This document shows, one piece after another, positions 37,583 to 46,330 of a DNA stretch of 64,000 nt (within the stretch, counting starts at the first letter, position 1; each line of letters starts with the position of its first letter). Made by a program: the position numbers and the translations under genes. Origin of the DNA: Maribacter sp. ACAM166. Its GTDB lineage: Bacteria > Bacteroidota > Bacteroidia > Flavobacteriales > Flavobacteriaceae. The stretch lies in NCBI RefSeq assembly GCF_005771495.1, contig NZ_VAUW01000019.1:16503-80502 (forward strand). The letters run 5' to 3'. The notes beneath the pieces are model-generated. The model saw nothing but the letters and a program-made list of their open reading frames with translations. It did not search any database and was not told the origin of the DNA.

Positions 37583-38386
37583 ATGTCAGATTCATCCCCA
37601 AACGCGCTGGTAAAATCAAAAACATTTCGCCGAATAAAGCATTTTTTTGTCCAGATTGGGGACTTATCTTACTTTGCAGGCCGCTTCTTCAAGGAAGTCT
37701 TTTCCCCACCTTTTGAATTTAGAGAACTATTGCGGCAGTGTTACCAAATGGGCGTGCTTTCCTTGTTCTTGGTAGGGTTGACAGGCTTCATTATTGGTTT
37801 GGTATTAACCTTACAGTCACGGCCTACCCTTATCGAGTTTGGTGCGGTATCGTGGATGCCAAATATGGTTGGAATCTCTATTGTCAGAGAAATTGGTCCC
37901 GTTATTACTGCCCTTATTTGCGCAGGACGTATCGCTTCAGGAATTGGCGCCGAATTGGGTTCTATGCGGGTTACGGAACAAATTGATGCAATGGAAGTTT
38001 CAGGAACCAATCCCTTTAAATATTTAGTGGTAACGCGCATTTTGGCCACCACCTTAATGTTACCATTACTGGTAGTTTTTGGAGATTTGATTGCCCTCTA
38101 TGGCTCTGCGTTGGTTGAAAATATTAAGGGTAACGTCTCCTTTCAATTATATTTCAACACCGTTTTTGATGCTTTAAATTGGGGCGATCTTATACCTGCA
38201 ACGATTAAATCCTTCTTTTTTGGGTTCGTTATAGGGTTAGTGGGTTGTTTTAAAGGATACTATAGCACTAAAGGCACAGCAGGTGTAGGCATTGCAGCAA
38301 ATACAGCCGTAGTAATGGCATCACTTTTCTTATTCATCGTTGACTTTATAGCAGTTTTCGTTACGGATATTTTTTATGAACTCTAA
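37583..38386 (+). CDS. mlaE: MlaE-type ABC transporter permease
   Basis: Inner-membrane permease of the Mla/Ttg2 phospholipid transport system that keeps outer-membrane lipid asymmetry. The ATG at 37583 is used. The permease domain begins at FREVFSPPFEF-like FKEVFSPPFEFRELLRQCY and contains GFIIGLVLTLQS, PNMVGISIVREIGPVITALI and AGRIASGIGAELGSMRVTEQ, with about five membrane segments. It overlaps mlaF by 11 bp. Length is normal at 267 residues. Confidence 0.9.
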   Translation: MSDSSPNALVKSKTFRRIKHFFVQIGDLSYFAGRFFKEVFSPPFEFRELLRQCYQMGVLSLFLVGLTGFIIGLVLTLQSRPTLIEFGAVSWMPNMVGISIVREIGPVITALICAGRIASGIGAELGSMRVTEQIDAMEVSGTNPFKYLVVTRILATTLMLPLLVVFGDLIALYGSALVENIKGNVSFQLYFNTVFDALNWGDLIPATIKSFFFGFVIGLVGCFKGYYSTKGTAGVGIAANTAVVMASLFLFIVDFIAVFVTDIFYEL

Positions 38387-39185
38387 ACACATGGAAAAGA
38401 CAGGTATAGTAGCAACAAAAGAAACTCAGAATTTGGAGAGCAAAACGAACGGCAAGGCGGTTATCCGTATTAAAGACGTTTGCAAAAGTTTTGGCGACAA
38501 TAAAGTATTAAACGGATTTAATATGGAACTCTATGAAGGAGAAAACGTCGTAGTCATGGGTAAATCTGGTTCAGGAAAATCTGTTATGATAAAGTGCTTG
38601 GTTGGCCTTCTAGCGCCAGATAGCGGTTATATTGAAGTAATGGGGAAAGAAATCTCAACCCTTGACAGACAAACCTTAGATGAACTACGTTCTGATATCG
38701 GGTTTCTTTTTCAGGGTAGTGCACTTTATGACTCCATGACCGTGCGGGAAAATCTAGAATTTCCTATGCGAAGGCACAAAGAGAAATTAGGGTACGTTTC
38801 AGATACAACCTCCTTGGTCCTAGAAGCTTTAGAAAATGTTGGGCTTGCCCATACTATGGATTTGATGCCAACGGAACTTTCAGGAGGAATGAAAAGGCGT
38901 ATTGCCTTAGCCAGAACGTTAATATTGAAGCCTAAAATTATATTATATGATGAACCCACTAGCGGATTAGACCCAATTACCGCTAAGGAAATCATAGAAT
39001 TGATGCGAAGCATCCAAAATAAATACGGTACCTCATCAATAATCATAACCCATGATGTAGACTGTGCACGGGTTATTTCTGAACGGATGATATTGTTGGT
39101 AGACGGCATAAATTATGCCGAAGGTACATATGCGCAATTATCAGTATCAAAAGATCCTAAAGTGGACGCATTTTTTAAAAAATAG
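38376..39185 (+). CDS. mlaF: MlaF-type ABC transporter ATP-binding protein
   Basis: ATPase of the Mla lipid transporter. It contains Walker A GKSGSGKS (about residues 62-69), Q-loop FLFQGSALYDSMTV, ABC signature LSGGMKRRIALAR, Walker B IILYDEPTSGLDP and switch His in IIITHDVD. About 25 N-terminal residues precede the usual start; the inner ATG at 38391 is an alternative. Its start overlaps mlaE and its stop is 4 bp before mlaD, so the three genes are one operon. Confidence 0.93.
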   Translation: MNSKHMEKTGIVATKETQNLESKTNGKAVIRIKDVCKSFGDNKVLNGFNMELYEGENVVVMGKSGSGKSVMIKCLVGLLAPDSGYIEVMGKEISTLDRQTLDELRSDIGFLFQGSALYDSMTVRENLEFPMRRHKEKLGYVSDTTSLVLEALENVGLAHTMDLMPTELSGGMKRRIALARTLILKPKIILYDEPTSGLDPITAKEIIELMRSIQNKYGTSSIIITHDVDCARVISERMILLVDGINYAEGTYAQLSVSKDPKVDAFFKK

Positions 39186-39189
39186 TAAT

Positions 39190-40167
39190 ATGGCAAAGAC
39201 AACATTAGAAAATCTGAAATTAGGCATATTCGTAATCCTAGGTACCTCATTACTTTTGACTGCGGCCTACCTCATTGGCAATCGGCAGAATATGTTTGGA
39301 GGCACATTTAATATCTCAGCGGTTTTTAAAAATGCAAACGGACTCCAAAATGGTAATAATGTGCGGTTTTCTGGTATTAACGTGGGTACTGTCAATAAAA
39401 TTGAAATGCTTAACGATACTACTATTTTGGTTTACATGAGTATAACCGAAAATATGAAGGGACACATAAAAAAAGATGCAGTCGCTATGATTGGATCTGA
39501 TGGTCTCGTGGGAAGTATGCTCATTAATATTGTGCCAGGAGCTGGTGTTACCCCCTTAATAGAAGAAGGAGACGAACTCGAGTCGGTTAGTAAAATAGCT
39601 ACCCAAGATATGATAAGCACCCTTAACGTCACCAATGAAAATGCTGCATTACTAACAGCAGACCTCTTAAAGGTCACCCAATCACTAACAAAAGGAAAAG
39701 GTTCATTGGGAAGGTTATTGAATGATACCGTAATGGCATCAGACTTGCAACAAACCATTGCTAATTTTAAATATGCCAGCCATAGTGCTAATAAAACTTT
39801 ATCTGAACTCAATGGTATGGTCTCAACTATAAACTTTAAAGAAAGTACAGCGGGCGTATTATTGGCAGATACCATATCTGCTAGGAAAATGAGACAAACT
39901 ATAGATAATCTGGAAAAATCTAGTAGTGAATTAGAGCAGATGTCGAAGGAGCTAAATAGCGTAATCAATGGATTAAATGGTAAAAACAGTTTCGTACAAT
40001 ATGTTTCCAAGGATACCACTTTAGTCTTTCAATTAGAGCGGACGATGCAAAATATAGAACAGGGAACGGCTCGTTTCAATGAAAACATGGAAGCGCTAAA
40101 GCACAATTTTTTAACTAGAGGATATTTTAGAAAGTTGGAGAAAAAGGAAAAGAAAAACACGAATTAA
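39190..40167 (+). CDS. mlaD: MlaD-type MCE domain lipid-binding protein
   Basis: Inner-membrane-anchored periplasmic substrate-binding part of the Mla system. The ATG at 39190, 4 bp after the mlaF stop, gives the membrane anchor LGIFVILGTSLLLTAAYLIG (about residues 11-30). The MCE domain follows (NISAVFKNANGLQNGNNVRF, SGINVGTVNKIEM; about 38-115), then a long helical tail (DLLKVTQSLTKGKGSLGRLL and further coiled segments). The length of 325 residues is usual for Bacteroidota. Convergent with the metallophosphoesterase gene. Confidence 0.92.
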   Translation: MAKTTLENLKLGIFVILGTSLLLTAAYLIGNRQNMFGGTFNISAVFKNANGLQNGNNVRFSGINVGTVNKIEMLNDTTILVYMSITENMKGHIKKDAVAMIGSDGLVGSMLINIVPGAGVTPLIEEGDELESVSKIATQDMISTLNVTNENAALLTADLLKVTQSLTKGKGSLGRLLNDTVMASDLQQTIANFKYASHSANKTLSELNGMVSTINFKESTAGVLLADTISARKMRQTIDNLEKSSSELEQMSKELNSVINGLNGKNSFVQYVSKDTTLVFQLERTMQNIEQGTARFNENMEALKHNFLTRGYFRKLEKKEKKNTN

Positions 40168-40228
40168 TATTTACTTATAAGGTTTTACTGTAGCTTCAAG
40201 GAATATAAAAGTCGGAGTATATATAACA

Positions 40229-41446
40229 TCAAGCTTTCGTTAAATCGATACAAGTAATTTCAGGTCGCATGCCCAATCGACCCGGAAAACCCATCCAACC
40301 TAAACCTGTTGTTACATATAAGTATTGACCTCCTTCCTTATATAAGCCCGCCCAGTGCTCATATTTATACTTAATCGGACTCCACTTTTTATTTTTAAGG
40401 TTGATACCGGCCTGCATACCGTGGGTGTGACCAGAAAGGGTCAAAGCAATATTCGTATGGTGTGCCACTTCTTCTCGCCAATGCGATGGGTCATGTGATA
40501 GTAAAATTTTAAAAGAAATATCCTCTACTTTTTCCAACGCTTTTTGCAAATTCCCATATTGCTTAAAAGGAGGATTCCCCCAATTTTCTACCCCTATTAT
40601 AGCTATCTGTTCATTACCATTACCTATGCGTTCAGCATCGTTGAGTAATAGGTTAAAATCTATTTTATTATAAAATTCCTTAATATTTTTAAAATTGATT
40701 TGTTTTTCGTCCTCTGAAGACCACTGACTGTAATCTCCATAATCATGATTTCCAAGTACGGCATATTTCCCCTGTTTGGCAGATAATTTATTTAAAACAG
40801 AATCCCATCCTCTTAGCTCCCAAGCAAAATTATTTACCAAATCTCCCGTGAATAAAATAAAATCTGGTTTCAACTGATTTATATTCTTGATGGCACGTTC
40901 TAGAATATGATACTTGAAATTGAAACTACCTAAATGAAGATCGGATATATGTACGATGCGTAAGTCATTAAAATTTGATGGCAAATTATCACATTTCAAT
41001 TTTATGTGATGCACCTTAAACTTGTAAACAGCACTAAAAACCGCGTAGAGAATCACAAAAAATGGTAAGAATCCAGAAAAAACACCTATTAAGGGTACCA
41101 CAATCAAAGATTCCTTATCAGAAAAAACAAAATTGGTATAATACAGTATACTAATTACCACCACGAAAACAACTTTGGGTATAAAGGACGATACCGTAAG
41201 CCCGTATAACCTCGAAATCAGTAGTTGTTGGCGTTCTGGAGCAACCAAGTCCAATTTTATTTTTAGAAGTAAAATGGATGCAATCAAGCCAATCGTAAAA
41301 ATCCAAAACGCCACATAAATACTATTTTTTAGCAGTGTCGATGTAATTGGTCGGGTTATGGATAATAACCAGTAGAACGCCAAGATATCAATTAACAATA
41401 CTAGCGAACATAACAGTATAATTGATAGCAAGGAATAGGATCGCAT
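40229..41446 (-). CDS. Membrane-anchored calcineurin-like metallophosphoesterase
   Basis: Predicted integral membrane phosphoesterase of the YkuE group. Four hydrophobic segments occupy about residues 1-145. The catalytic domain carries the metal motifs VHISDLHLGSF, FTGDLVNN, VLGNHDYGD, LLSHDP and SGHTHGMQAG in the normal order. The 405 residues are typical. The substrate is unknown; UDP-sugar lipid precursors and phospholipids are known for relatives. It is the last gene of a unit with the dead CDP-alcohol phosphatidyltransferase and the flavodoxin-like protein, controlled by site B. Confidence 0.88.
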   Translation of the reverse strand: MRSYSLLSIILLCSLVLLIDILAFYWLLSITRPITSTLLKNSIYVAFWIFTIGLIASILLLKIKLDLVAPERQQLLISRLYGLTVSSFIPKVVFVVVISILYYTNFVFSDKESLIVVPLIGVFSGFLPFFVILYAVFSAVYKFKVHHIKLKCDNLPSNFNDLRIVHISDLHLGSFNFKYHILERAIKNINQLKPDFILFTGDLVNNFAWELRGWDSVLNKLSAKQGKYAVLGNHDYGDYSQWSSEDEKQINFKNIKEFYNKIDFNLLLNDAERIGNGNEQIAIIGVENWGNPPFKQYGNLQKALEKVEDISFKILLSHDPSHWREEVAHHTNIALTLSGHTHGMQAGINLKNKKWSPIKYKYEHWAGLYKEGGQYLYVTTGLGWMGFPGRLGMRPEITCIDLTKA

Positions 41447-41454
41447 CTTCTTGT

Positions 41455-42058
41455 TTATTTGTTCTTGGCATCGGTGCCAATTAATCTTCTTTTATCCTTT
41501 AGGGTAAAAAACAACTCTCTCACATCAGCTACCCAGGCATCACACATAAAAATCAGTGTGATTTCTTCCAAAGTTTCCTTAAGCCCCAAGACAATCAAAA
41601 AATAAAATAACCCACTATACAGGACCAAAAAACAAGAGCCATATGATGAATACTGCTTGTATATCGGTAGATAATTTTGCCAGATAGGTATGAAAAGCTG
41701 TCGCCTTGCCGTACTTAAAAAAAGCGATTGCCATTTGAAGCAGATAAGGTACAAAAGCAATGAGTATCAGCACCAAATTAGCTTAGATAAAGCCAGTCTC
41801 GAAAACAAAAAGACCTATACGACCCATCGTAAACGTCAACTAATCGCCAATTGAATCTCACTGCGACCCCCTTATGCTTGTTATTTTTAATTTTCTCGCC
41901 AAATATCTGTCATTGGCATCGGTACTATAGCTAATAAGTAAAAACTATGTAAACAATTCTCGATTACCCAACCATAATAGCAACAATAATAGCGGTATAG
42001 CAGCTACACGGTAAAATAAAAACCAATCCGCACTAGTATAATTTTTGAATCTAAACAT
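41455..42058 (-). pseudogene. Dead CDP-alcohol phosphatidyltransferase
   Basis: Starting at ATG 42058 one frame reads MFRFKNYTSADWFLFYRVAA, IPLLLLLLWLGNRELFT, stop, FLLISYSTDANDRYLARKL, KITSIRGSQ, stop, DSIGD, stop, LTFTMGRIGLFVFETGFI, stop, ANLVLILIAFVPYLLQMAIA, FFKYGKATAFHTYLAKLST, then FGPV, stop. After a +1 shift it continues SGLFYFLIVLGLKETLEEIT to the end ADVRELFFTLKDKRRLIGTD. The catalytic motif D-x2-DG-x2-AR-x8-G-x3-D-x3-D is recognisable as TDANDRYLAR...GSQ-DSIGD. Five in-frame nonsense codons and one frameshift disable it, with its length otherwise intact. The enzyme family makes phospholipid head groups at the membrane. Confidence 0.82.
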
Positions 42059-42065
42059 CGCTATT

Positions 42066-42578
42066 TTATTCTTTTTCGAGCAAGGGTCTTAAGCGTTCGA
42101 CGATTTTATTCACATAAAGGGATGTATTCGCTAGTATGGATTCTCCCGTGATTGCATCAACACCATCCATTTTATAATTCCCCTCTCCAGACGTTGTCAA
42201 CACTATAATTTTAGTTGTATCCGTTTTTGTGCGTTCTATAAACGATTGTACTTCTGCTGGTGGTTTCCAGTTTTCCCAGGTATGTAAAAGGACAAGGGCA
42301 TCATAATTCTCTGGGGCTATATCTGGTAATTCTTGAATATCCACAACCTGCATAAATATAGAATCAGACTTAAAATGACCTATTATTCCTTTGGTTACCG
42401 CATTTTTAAAACCACTACCCTGTGTAGCAATCAATAGTCTTTTGTTCCAGTGTGTTCCATTCACCTCATACGGTTCAGCAACATCCATAGAATATTTATA
42501 TTGATACCAAAAGAGAAAAAGTAAAAAAGCGGCCATTATTGCCAAAAATAGCCATAGAAGACGTTTTAATCTTTTCAT
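42066..42578 (-). CDS. Membrane-anchored flavodoxin-like protein
   Basis: A 170-residue protein with one N-terminal membrane segment (LLWLFLAIMAAFLLFLFWYQ) and a flavodoxin-like alpha/beta domain outside or at the membrane (NKRLLIATQGSGFKNAVTKG, YDALVLLHTWENWKPPAEVQ, KIIVLTTSGEGNYKMDGVDA). The ATG at 42578 is preferred to an upstream one. An FMN-binding TxTGNT loop is replaced by TQGSGFKN, so redox function is uncertain. It is the first gene after promoter site B, followed by the dead phosphatidyltransferase and the phosphoesterase. Confidence 0.7.
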   Translation of the reverse strand: MKRLKRLLWLFLAIMAAFLLFLFWYQYKYSMDVAEPYEVNGTHWNKRLLIATQGSGFKNAVTKGIIGHFKSDSIFMQVVDIQELPDIAPENYDALVLLHTWENWKPPAEVQSFIERTKTDTTKIIVLTTSGEGNYKMDGVDAITGESILANTSLYVNKIVERLRPLLEKE

Positions 42579-42747
42579 ATTACCAGATTTTGAGTTCTTC
42601 TTTTTAACGTTTAAAATATGATGTAGAAAGATCAACAATCACATTTCACTTTATTGGTCAAACCTTTTACTTTCTTCAAAATAGCAGTTTAATTCCTTTG
42701 TCCATTATAATTTGAAGGCTGCTTAATACTAAATGTTTTTAGCTGTA

Positions 42748-42791
42748 TAAATATAGTTTCGTGGAATAGCTATTACTATGATTTAAATCAT
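42748..42791 (-). promoter_or_regulatory. Crp/Fnr-type box and -7 element of the flavodoxin-like/phosphoesterase operon (site B)
   Basis: Perfect palindrome ATGATTTAAATCAT at 42778-42791. On the minus strand TATATTTA at 42755-42748 (7 of 8 matches to TAnnTTTG) begins 29.5 bp from the box centre, the fixed spacing of this class. The start codon of the first gene is about 165 bp downstream. Confidence 0.65.
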
Positions 42792-43161
42792 AACAAAGAA
42801 ATATTACGTTTTACATCCCCCATTTTTAATATTGGTTTTTGTACTAGATTTTAATTCTATTACTATGATATCATTTTTAGGTCTTGTCAAAACAAAAACC
42901 TTTCAAAAAAAGCGATTTACCAATAAAAAAGCTGAAATGGTTTAGGAAGCGATATTTTAAAAAGTGATTCATGCAGCGAAAGAATTTGGTCTTATTTTTT
43001 CGACTACCTTTTTATTATACTATGTATAAAACTATTCAGCAGAGATAATAAAAAAACAGCACTGTTCCTGTACTCCCATGAAAGGTTACTACGTTTAAAA
43101 AATTAGATTTCTAGGCTACCAGTAAAAGAACTTAAAGATTACCAATGTATCATGTTATTTA
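42792..43161. other. Intergenic region between site B and the Na/Pi symporter gene
   Basis: About 370 AT-rich bases. A second short palindrome ATGATATCAT lies near 42865. Both strands were read through for eroded frames and no known family was recognised. Transcription of the symporter gene ends here. Confidence 0.4.
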
Positions 43162-44859
43162 TTAATGCTCGCTTAATGCACCTGTGATTTCTTCAACATC
43201 ATCATAGATTTCAATTTCTCTTTCGTCTAAAAGGAATTCCTTGAATGCCAATATTACTTGTCTTTCAGACTGAACAAAAGCCCGATTGGCAATAATCGCT
43301 GTTGAAACATCGATATTCTCTATTTGTTTATCGTTAATGGCTTTGGTCAAATTATCTAGAAACGCCTCATCTTCCAGTTTTAACTCTTTTATCATTTTCA
43401 AAATTAACGTAGTGGAATCGGTACTTTCTTGGCCTTGGATTATTGTATTAAGTTTTACATATGTGGTCATTAAACGCCTTCTAAAATTATGGTATTGCTC
43501 ATTCAAAAACTTGTTATCCGAATTATCAAAATCGTCAAAGTTATGTCCAACATCCTTTAATGTTTTTGCCGAGTGAAGCGCCATTCTTGCACCATGTAAA
43601 TAACGGTTCAGATCTTTTGATTCTGATTCTGTTAGTTCGTTGGACTGTATACCAACGGCAAAAGTAAAGATATCGGCTTGAAGTAATTTTAAGTTTTCGT
43701 AGCTAGCTGCCAACGATAGATTTTGAGCCTTATGATTAGAAATAAATTCAAAATTCGAAAAGACCAGTTTCTGCTCAATTCTCAAGATAGCCAAATTGTG
43801 GTACAATGTTTTTTTTGCCAGGTGTAGTGTTTCTTTAAGCAAGGTAGTAATGGCAGTTTCAGCAACATCTGTGGTTGAGTTGTTTATATATAGGGTCAGA
43901 CTCGTCTTACGGTCCGGAAATACTCTCGTTAATAATGTTGCCAATATCTTTATAAAGGGTAGAAAAAGAAGTACCCCTAACAGATTAAAAATGGTATGAA
44001 ACAAAGCCAAGCCAATGACCGCATTTGAGGTAACGTCTACCATTAGTAATACCAAACGTATCAAAACCGGCATCAAGACAAGCGCAATTACCCCCGTCAC
44101 TACGTTGAAAACTAAATGACTAAAAGCAACTCTTTTTTTAACTTGGATTCCTTTTATTGCTCCAAGTAATATTGTGACCGTAGTACCTAAATTGGAACCA
44201 ATTACCATAGCAGCGGCCGCATCAAAAGAGATTATTTTTAGGTTTAAAGCGGTTAATATTATCGCAATGGTTGCAGAGCTAGATTGCATAACGGCCGTTA
44301 ATAGTATTCCTACACCCAAATAGGTAAACATGCCATAATCTGAAAGGACGGTTATATCCAAGGTTTTAGTGAAAGTTTCCATACTCACTTTCATATAATC
44401 CAACCCCATGAAAAGGAATCCGAAGCCTACCACCAACTTGCTTATATTGGCATATTTTTCAGAATTACCAAGAAATATAAGTCCTAGTCCTCCTATACTG
44501 ATTATAGGTAATGCAAAACTTTCTATACTTACCTTAAAACCTAGAAATGCCACAATCCAAGCTGTTATAGTAGTACCTATATTTGAACCAAGGATAACAC
44601 CTATGGCATTTTCCATGCTCATAATACCCGCACCTACAAAAGCAAGTATAATCAGCGTTACCGCAGAACTACTTTGTAAAAGAGATGTTGCAAAAATGCC
44701 CGAAAGAATGGACTTTATTTTGCCTGTAGTGTATTTGCGTATTAATACCCGAAAAGATTTACCTGAAAGTTTTTTGATGGATTCCTCCATGATATACATT
44801 CCGAAAAGGAAAATACCCAATCCAGCAAGTAATTTCCATATATCAAAGCCTTCAAACAC
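43162..44859 (-). CDS. Na+/phosphate cotransporter family protein with C-terminal PhoU-like domain
   Basis: Membrane symporter of the PNaS/NptA type. Two inverted halves carry the duplicated motif QSSSA (LLQSSSAVTLIILAF near residue 60 and VMQSSSATIAIILTA near 190) with GSNIGTTITAW and GSNLGTTVTIL. About eight membrane segments lie in residues 1-310. Residues 345-545 form PhoU-like helices facing the cytoplasm. The length of 565 residues matches the NptA-PhoU fusions. A bacterial role in phosphate export or uptake is inferred from family. Confidence 0.9.
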   Translation of the reverse strand: MFEGFDIWKLLAGLGIFLFGMYIMEESIKKLSGKSFRVLIRKYTTGKIKSILSGIFATSLLQSSSAVTLIILAFVGAGIMSMENAIGVILGSNIGTTITAWIVAFLGFKVSIESFALPIISIGGLGLIFLGNSEKYANISKLVVGFGFLFMGLDYMKVSMETFTKTLDITVLSDYGMFTYLGVGILLTAVMQSSSATIAIILTALNLKIISFDAAAAMVIGSNLGTTVTILLGAIKGIQVKKRVAFSHLVFNVVTGVIALVLMPVLIRLVLLMVDVTSNAVIGLALFHTIFNLLGVLLFLPFIKILATLLTRVFPDRKTSLTLYINNSTTDVAETAITTLLKETLHLAKKTLYHNLAILRIEQKLVFSNFEFISNHKAQNLSLAASYENLKLLQADIFTFAVGIQSNELTESESKDLNRYLHGARMALHSAKTLKDVGHNFDDFDNSDNKFLNEQYHNFRRRLMTTYVKLNTIIQGQESTDSTTLILKMIKELKLEDEAFLDNLTKAINDKQIENIDVSTAIIANRAFVQSERQVILAFKEFLLDEREIEIYDDVEEITGALSEH

Positions 44860-44942
44860 TATAATTTCTAAAGTTTAATTATTAAATCTACCGTCTGCAT
44901 AACAAAATTTCATATAGATTAACCATCCTCCATTAATATAAC

Positions 44943-45235
44943 TCAGTCTACCTGTTTTGTCAACTCAATAGTATAGTCTATAATTAAAGGGGATAGTCCT
45001 TCTTGCTCTTTCAATCGTTTAAAAACACTAAAAACGTTTTCAGAATTATGACTATCGAGATTACCGGTTTGCTTATTACCTACTAAAATAGAAGAGTATT
45101 GATTAAGACCCTAGTAATAGTTAACAATTGTTTCTCTCCACCGCAAACTCTAGAGGTACATTATTTTGTTAAATGCCCAATATGTCGCATTTCAAGTTTT
45201 TCCATGTCTTCGAATTCAATTTTTAAAGTTAGCAT
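44943..45235 (-). pseudogene. Remnant of a LolD/MacB-type ABC transporter ATPase (C-terminal half)
   Basis: The frame EDMEKLEMRHIGHLTK, stop, then CTSRVCGGEKQLLTITRVLIN, TLLF, stop, VGNKQTGNLDSHNSENVFSV and FKRLKEQEGLSPLIIDYTIE aligns position by position with the usual segment of a LolD-type ATPase: LSGGEKQ-RVAIARALI through Walker B ADEP-TGNLDS to the H-loop THD. The signature survives as CGGEKQ, Walker B Asp-Glu is changed to Asn-Lys, and the H-loop is DYT. Two in-frame stops and loss of the N-terminal half (Walker A) show it is dead. It ends at TGA 44945-44943. It is too broken for normal gene calling. Confidence 0.75.
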
Positions 45236-46330
45236 GTTGGTCTATTTTTTCACCGGTAACATTACTTAGCTAAGAACACTATACTATAATGGAAGGTAAT
45301 AAAAGTCAAAAACAAATCCAATACACTTGTTACGTATGCATGAAAATTCCTGGCGGGGTCTTAACCAAGAAATCGCACATTCAAACAACAAGGAATATGC
45401 TACTGGAGCGGTTAGCCGAGATTATAGCATACTTATCAACGCTACGGGTGCTAACCAACAGTATACTCAAGAGTGAATGGTACGTTTTTGGAATAAATTA
45501 AAGGAACGGTATCATCACTAATATAAAAAAGAGTTTCTCAAAATTCAAAGAACAAAAAGGTCATCATTATCATGGAAAAAAATGAGCGTAGTTGCCATCT
45601 AAACCTATCTTCAAAAAATGAATCTCGTACCGTTCCTCTACACCAAGTCAAATCTCTTTGAAGGTCGCCGAAACATTATCGTTAAGTACATTTCTCCGAT
45701 ATTTGATGGGACAAACAAAATGATAAAGCAACAGGCTCTTGTTATGCCGCTTGTGAATGTGATCACTCATAATCACAAAAATACATATCAGTATGGTACC
45801 CCGAAGAGCCACGAGGAATTCTATCGATTAAACTTATCTAGGTCATTTTAGTCAGCTAAAAAGCACTATACCTTAGTCGTGTAGTAAAAAATAATATCAA
45901 ACGGACTGTAGTATTCTTGATAGAGTACTAAACTGTCTTAAAAGAAGCGGTTATACACACCTTTTGAATCTCTAACGAATATAACTATATACTCCAGTAA
46001 AAATTTGTTTAAGTGGAAATTAGGTCGAAGAACTTCTTCTAAGAAACCGGGGCATTTCGGTACCCTAGTTTCTTTTACAACTATGAAATTGGTCTTTTAT
46101 TCCTCAAGGAAAATAGGACCATAACGATGCGAAGGATGTCGTAAATGCCAAAATCAATTTCTAGGTCAGTTTAGAAATAAAGTGGTATAAATGCGTGATT
46201 TAAAGCAAAAAAAATTCAAACGTTTCGTAGGAAAGCGGGGATCGAGGTATCCTATTCCTGTTTTTGAATAATTTATGAAATACCTGAAAATAATCCCATA
46301 AATTTGTTAGACATAAACACCTCTTAACAA
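45236..46330. other. Long eroded tract upstream of pta
   Basis: About 1.1 kb with only two short plus-strand frames (45289-45501, YTCYVCMKIPGG; 45618-45851, TYQYGTPKSHEEFYRL), flanked by stops in all frames. Their composition is partly protein-like, but no family was recognised, and they are probably remains of lost genes. Two similar stem-like elements occur near 46036-46080 (GAAACCGGGG / CCCTAGTTTC) and 46229-46262 (AGGAAAGCGGGGAT / ATCCTATTCCT). The pta promoter (TAAATTTG, 46299-46306) is at the right end. Confidence 0.45.

Noticed and set aside
37741..38052. Long open frames opposite mlaE, cusA and mlaD
   Set aside because: They lie fully inside strongly supported genes on the other strand and have composition of antisense shadows.
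36692..42058. Reassignment or suppression of TAG/TGA as sense codons
   Set aside because: In-frame stops at decayed loci are of all three kinds (TAG, TGA, TAA), and intact genes use ordinary stops. Gene decay is simpler.
44860..44942. Box upstream of the Na/Pi symporter
   Set aside because: Only one half-site (ATGGT) near the expected position before TAGATTTA; the second half does not match.
45618..45851. 77-codon frame upstream of pta
   Set aside because: Could be a fragment of a lost gene, but no motif supports a product; described only as part of the eroded tract.
46263..46306. Crp/Fnr-type box before pta
   Set aside because: A good -7 element TAAATTTG is present, but the sequence at the 29.5-bp offset (TTTGAATAATTTAT) does not match the box.
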